A DNA stretch of 40,104 bases, taken from the NCBI RefSeq assembly GCF_027620315.1, contig NZ_JAPNNL010000049.1:1-40104 (forward strand). Reading direction: 5' to 3'. Below the pieces are notes generated by a model. The model saw only the letters and a program-made list of their open reading frames with translations, ran no database searches and was not told the DNA's origin. The DNA is from Nonomuraea corallina (GTDB lineage Bacteria > Actinomycetota > Actinomycetes > Streptosporangiales > Streptosporangiaceae). Of this stretch, positions 37,897-40,104 are shown piece after piece (position 1 is the stretch's first letter; the number at the start of each line of letters is the position of its first letter). The translations under genes were made by a program, and so were the position numbers.

Positions 37897-38961
37897 TCAG
37901 CTCCCGGCACCGGTCCACAGCTCCGGCTCGCCCGGCAGGCGGCGCACCCGGCCGCGCGACTCCAGCCAGACCAGGTGGGCCAGCGTCTCGTTGCCGGCGG
38001 TACGGCGCATGAACGGCGGGATCGACTCCCAGGGGCGCGACCAGGTCAGCTTGGTCGCCACCTCCCAGCAGGTGACGCCGTCCGCGCCCGAGACGACCCG
38101 CTCGATCTCGGCCAGCCGCTCGCGGTGGTGCTCCATCACGTAGTCGACCCGCCCGGCCAGCTCCAGGAACCGGTACTCGTGCGCGGGGAGCACCTCCTCC
38201 ACGTCGAACGCCCGCAGGGCGTCGAGCGCGTCCAGGTAGTCGGCCAGCGGGTTCGGCGCCGACTGGGGGTGCACCACGACGGCGGAGGTGATCCTGGGCA
38301 ACACGTGGTCGCCGGTGAACAGCAGCTTCCTGGACGGCTCGGCGAAGCACAGATGGCCGGGCGAGTGCCCGGGGGTCCACACCGCCCGCAGGTCCCAGCC
38401 GGACAGGTCCAGCCGGTCGCCGTCCTCGATGAGCCGGTCGGGGGCGGCCATCGTGACGAAGCTGCGGATCATCATGGAGGCCCCGGCCAGCTCGTCCACG
38501 AGCGCGGCGGGCACGCCGCACCGCAGCAGCTGCGCGCGCTCCCTGGCGACGAGGCCGTCGATGAACGCCTCGTCGTAGCGGTCGCGCAACAGTCCGGCGT
38601 CCGCGGGATGCAGCCCGATCCACGCGCCGGACGCCTCCCTCACCCGCCCGGCGAGCCCGTAGTGGTCGGGGTGGATGTGGGTGACGAGCACGGCCCTGAC
38701 GTCGGCGACGGCGTAGCCGGCCACGCCGAGCCCGGCCTCCAGGGCTTGGTACGCCTCGTCGGTGTCCCACCCGGCGTCGACGATCGCCACGCCGTCGGCC
38801 AGCTCCAGCGCGTAGACGAGCACGTACCGCAGGGGATTGATCGGGATGGGCACCGGGATCGACCAGAGCCCCGGCCGCACCCGCTCGACCTCGGGGATGC
38901 CGCCGCCCGTCCAGGCCGCCCGCTGCTTCTCGTTGGAAGGGGTCACCACGAACTTCGCCAT
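37897..38961 (-). CDS. MBL-fold metallo-hydrolase, steroid-operon paralog 2
   Basis: A 354-residue protein with the metal motif HIHPDHYGLAGRVREASGAW, later HSPGHLCF and FTGDHVLP, and the C-terminal extension LTWSRPWESIPPFMRRTAGN. It is colinear with the hydrolase at 7219-8307 over its whole length (shared WSPVPIP-like start, VDAGW, REASGAW and TW-RPW blocks). It is upstream of the Hsd4A-like gene on the same strand and may share its transcript. A thioesterase or lactonase role is possible. Confidence 0.85.
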   Translation of the reverse strand: MAKFVVTPSNEKQRAAWTGGGIPEVERVRPGLWSIPVPIPINPLRYVLVYALELADGVAIVDAGWDTDEAYQALEAGLGVAGYAVADVRAVLVTHIHPDHYGLAGRVREASGAWIGLHPADAGLLRDRYDEAFIDGLVARERAQLLRCGVPAALVDELAGASMMIRSFVTMAAPDRLIEDGDRLDLSGWDLRAVWTPGHSPGHLCFAEPSRKLLFTGDHVLPRITSAVVVHPQSAPNPLADYLDALDALRAFDVEEVLPAHEYRFLELAGRVDYVMEHHRERLAEIERVVSGADGVTCWEVATKLTWSRPWESIPPFMRRTAGNETLAHLVWLESRGRVRRLPGEPELWTGAGS

Positions 38962-38986
38962 GCACGTGATTCTGCCCGTACCTCCC

Positions 38987-38997
38987 GAACCATGTTC
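38987..38997. promoter_or_regulatory. Variant palindrome between MBL paralog 2 and the GST gene
   Basis: GAACCATGTTC has perfect GAAC/GTTC arms around a 3-base centre, one base longer than the KstR consensus. It is central in the 47-base divergent promoter region. Confidence 0.35.
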
Positions 38998-39008
38998 TAC
39001 TAGGGGTC

Positions 39009-39836
39009 ATGGACGGGGTACGGGACGGGCGCTGGATCAGGCAGGCCAACCACTTCACCGACCGGCTGGGGCCGGCGGAGCCGGGCCGCTACCGGCTCTA
39101 CGCCTCCTACGCCTGCCCGTGGGCGCAGCGGGTGCTGATCGTCCGCGAGCTGCTCGGCCTGCAGGACCTGCTGGACGTCGCGATCGTGGACCCGATCAGG
39201 GACGAGCGGGGCTGGCGGTTGCCGGACGGCGGGTTCCTGTCGGAGCTCTACCTGGCCACCGACCCGGGCTTCGAGGGCCGCCACACGGTGCCGTGCGTGT
39301 GGGACCTCAAGGAAAGGCGCATCGTCACCAACGACTTCCCGCAGATCACCCTGGATCTGGAGACCCGCTGGGGCGGCACGCCCGACCTGTATCCGGAGGA
39401 GCTGCGCGACGCGATCGACGCCCTGAACGACCGCCTCTACCACGGCCTCAACAACGCGGTCTACGAGGCCGGCTTCGCCAGGAGCCAGGAGGCGTACGAG
39501 GACGCGGTGCGCCGGGTGTTCGCCACGCTGGACTTCCTGGAGGAGCGGCTGACGGGGTCGGAGTTCCTGTTCGACCGGCTGACCGAGAGCGACGTGCGCG
39601 CCTACACGACGCTGGCGAGGTTCGACACGGTCTACTCCACGCACTTCAAGTGCTCGATCCGCCGGCTGACGGACTATCCGGCGGTGTGGGCGTACGCGAG
39701 GAGGCTGTACGCGATCCCGGCCTTCCGCGAGACCACCGACTTCGACCACATCAAGCGCCACTACTTCATGACCCAGACGGCCATCAACCCGAACCGGCTC
39801 GTGCCGCTGGGCCCGGAGCTCGACTGGAGCCTGTGA
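39009..39836 (+). CDS. Xi-class GST / S-thiolyl-hydroquinone reductase
   Basis: A 275-residue protein. The thioredoxin-fold domain has RYRLYASYACPWAQRVLIVR with the active Cys of CPWA. The helical domain has NNAVYEAGFARSQEAYEDAV and ends with HIKRHYFMTQTAINPNRLVP, the signature of glutathionyl-hydroquinone reductases. Actinobacteria make mycothiol rather than glutathione, so a mycothiol-hydroquinone version is likely. The adjacent aromatic/steroid-type genes fit reductive clearing of quinones. It overlaps the convergent MFS gene by 53 bases. Confidence 0.88.
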   Translation: MDGVRDGRWIRQANHFTDRLGPAEPGRYRLYASYACPWAQRVLIVRELLGLQDLLDVAIVDPIRDERGWRLPDGGFLSELYLATDPGFEGRHTVPCVWDLKERRIVTNDFPQITLDLETRWGGTPDLYPEELRDAIDALNDRLYHGLNNAVYEAGFARSQEAYEDAVRRVFATLDFLEERLTGSEFLFDRLTESDVRAYTTLARFDTVYSTHFKCSIRRLTDYPAVWAYARRLYAIPAFRETTDFDHIKRHYFMTQTAINPNRLVPLGPELDWSL

Positions 39837-40104
39837 CCGGCATCCGGACGAACAGCAGCGCCGAGGCCAGCACCACGGCCGCGCTCAGCCCCCAGGCGGC
39901 GGCCACGCCGGCCTGCACGGCGAGCGTGCCGAGCGTCAGGTTGGCCAGGATGCCGCCGGCCTGCAGAGACAGCGAGGACGTGGAGGTGACGGTGGTGCGT
40001 TCGGCGGCCGTGACGGCGTTGTGGGTCATCTCCAGGCACAGCAGCCCGGCCACCGACGAGCCGACGAACAGCAGGACGTAGGCCGCGCCGGCGGTCAGGA
40101 GCCC
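39784..40104 (-). CDS. MFS transporter, C-terminal part only
   Basis: 106 residues at the window edge contain two or three membrane segments: GAAYVLLFVGSSVAGLLCLE, LQAGGILANLTLGTLAVQAG and WGLSAAVVLASALLFVRMPV. They end in a short basic and glycine-rich tail. The helix spacing fits the last helices of a major facilitator. The frame is open to the window edge, so the start is outside. Substrate unknown. Confidence 0.7.
   Translation of the reverse strand, partial: GLLTAGAAYVLLFVGSSVAGLLCLEMTHNAVTAAERTTVTSTSSLSLQAGGILANLTLGTLAVQAGVAAAWGLSAAVVLASALLFVRMPVTGSSRAPGPAARAGSG

Overview
The window is very GC-rich and densely packed, with many GTG starts and many 1-4 base stop/start overlaps. It encodes a KstR-type steroid regulator, two-gene FadE acyl-CoA dehydrogenases, a VapBC pair and an F420/FMN-type split-barrel protein. 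This points to a high-GC actinomycete. A Streptosporangiales-like host such as Nonomuraea or Actinomadura is my guess from gene style, not a demonstrated fact. No rRNA, tRNA, CRISPR array, transposase or replication origin was recognised.

Layout. 1-3061: the end of a proline-rich tail-anchored protein, then a FadE28/FadE29-like heteromeric acyl-CoA dehydrogenase pair. 3316-8307: a KstR-like repressor, a quinone-oxidoreductase-like gene, an ECF sigma factor with a SnoaL-like tail, and a FadA5-like thiolase coupled to a metallo-beta-lactamase-fold hydrolase. 8365-12354: a secreted protein, a LigD-type 3'-phosphoesterase fused to a degenerate ligase domain, a Cmx-type exporter with an attenuator-like leader, and an alpha/beta hydrolase. 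12500-13527: decayed DNA holding duplicated DUF4143-GNAT remnants and an Ig-like fragment. 13528-17013: a GNAT gene and an L-fucose-type oxidative operon. 17279-20337: a CYP125/142-like P450, a DUF559/AbiEi-like gene and vapBC. 20413-26780: a DUF2000/AraC pair, then a glyco-locus (GDP-mannose dehydratase, GT4, methyltransferase, QW-motif toroid protein, second methyltransferase). 26859-28600: a PPOX protein, a 3Fe-4S ferredoxin and a zinc alcohol dehydrogenase. 29888-36783: a ROK-regulated sugar ABC transporter and catabolic operon. 36972-40104: an Hsd4A-like dehydrogenase, a second MBL hydrolase, a Xi-type GST and a partial MFS gene.

How it fits together. The main thread is steroid side-chain catabolism spread over several short transcription units. 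Four exact copies of the known KstR consensus TnnAACnnGTTnnA (6058, 17223, 22827, 26836) lie upstream of fadA5, the P450, gmd and the PPOX/ferredoxin/ADH set. Degenerate copies lie before fadE28 and kstR. Spacer variants lie before the Hsd4A-like gene and between the second MBL gene and the GST. At two promoters the operator covers the predicted -10, as expected for a repressor. The P450, ferredoxin and ADH could oxidise the side-chain terminus, and the dehydrogenases and thiolase could run beta-oxidation. CoA ligase, hydratase and ring-cleavage genes are not in this window.

Least explained are the glyco-locus under a KstR-like site, the two paralogous MBL hydrolases linked to steroid genes, the phosphoesterase fused to a dead ligase domain, and the cmx leader.
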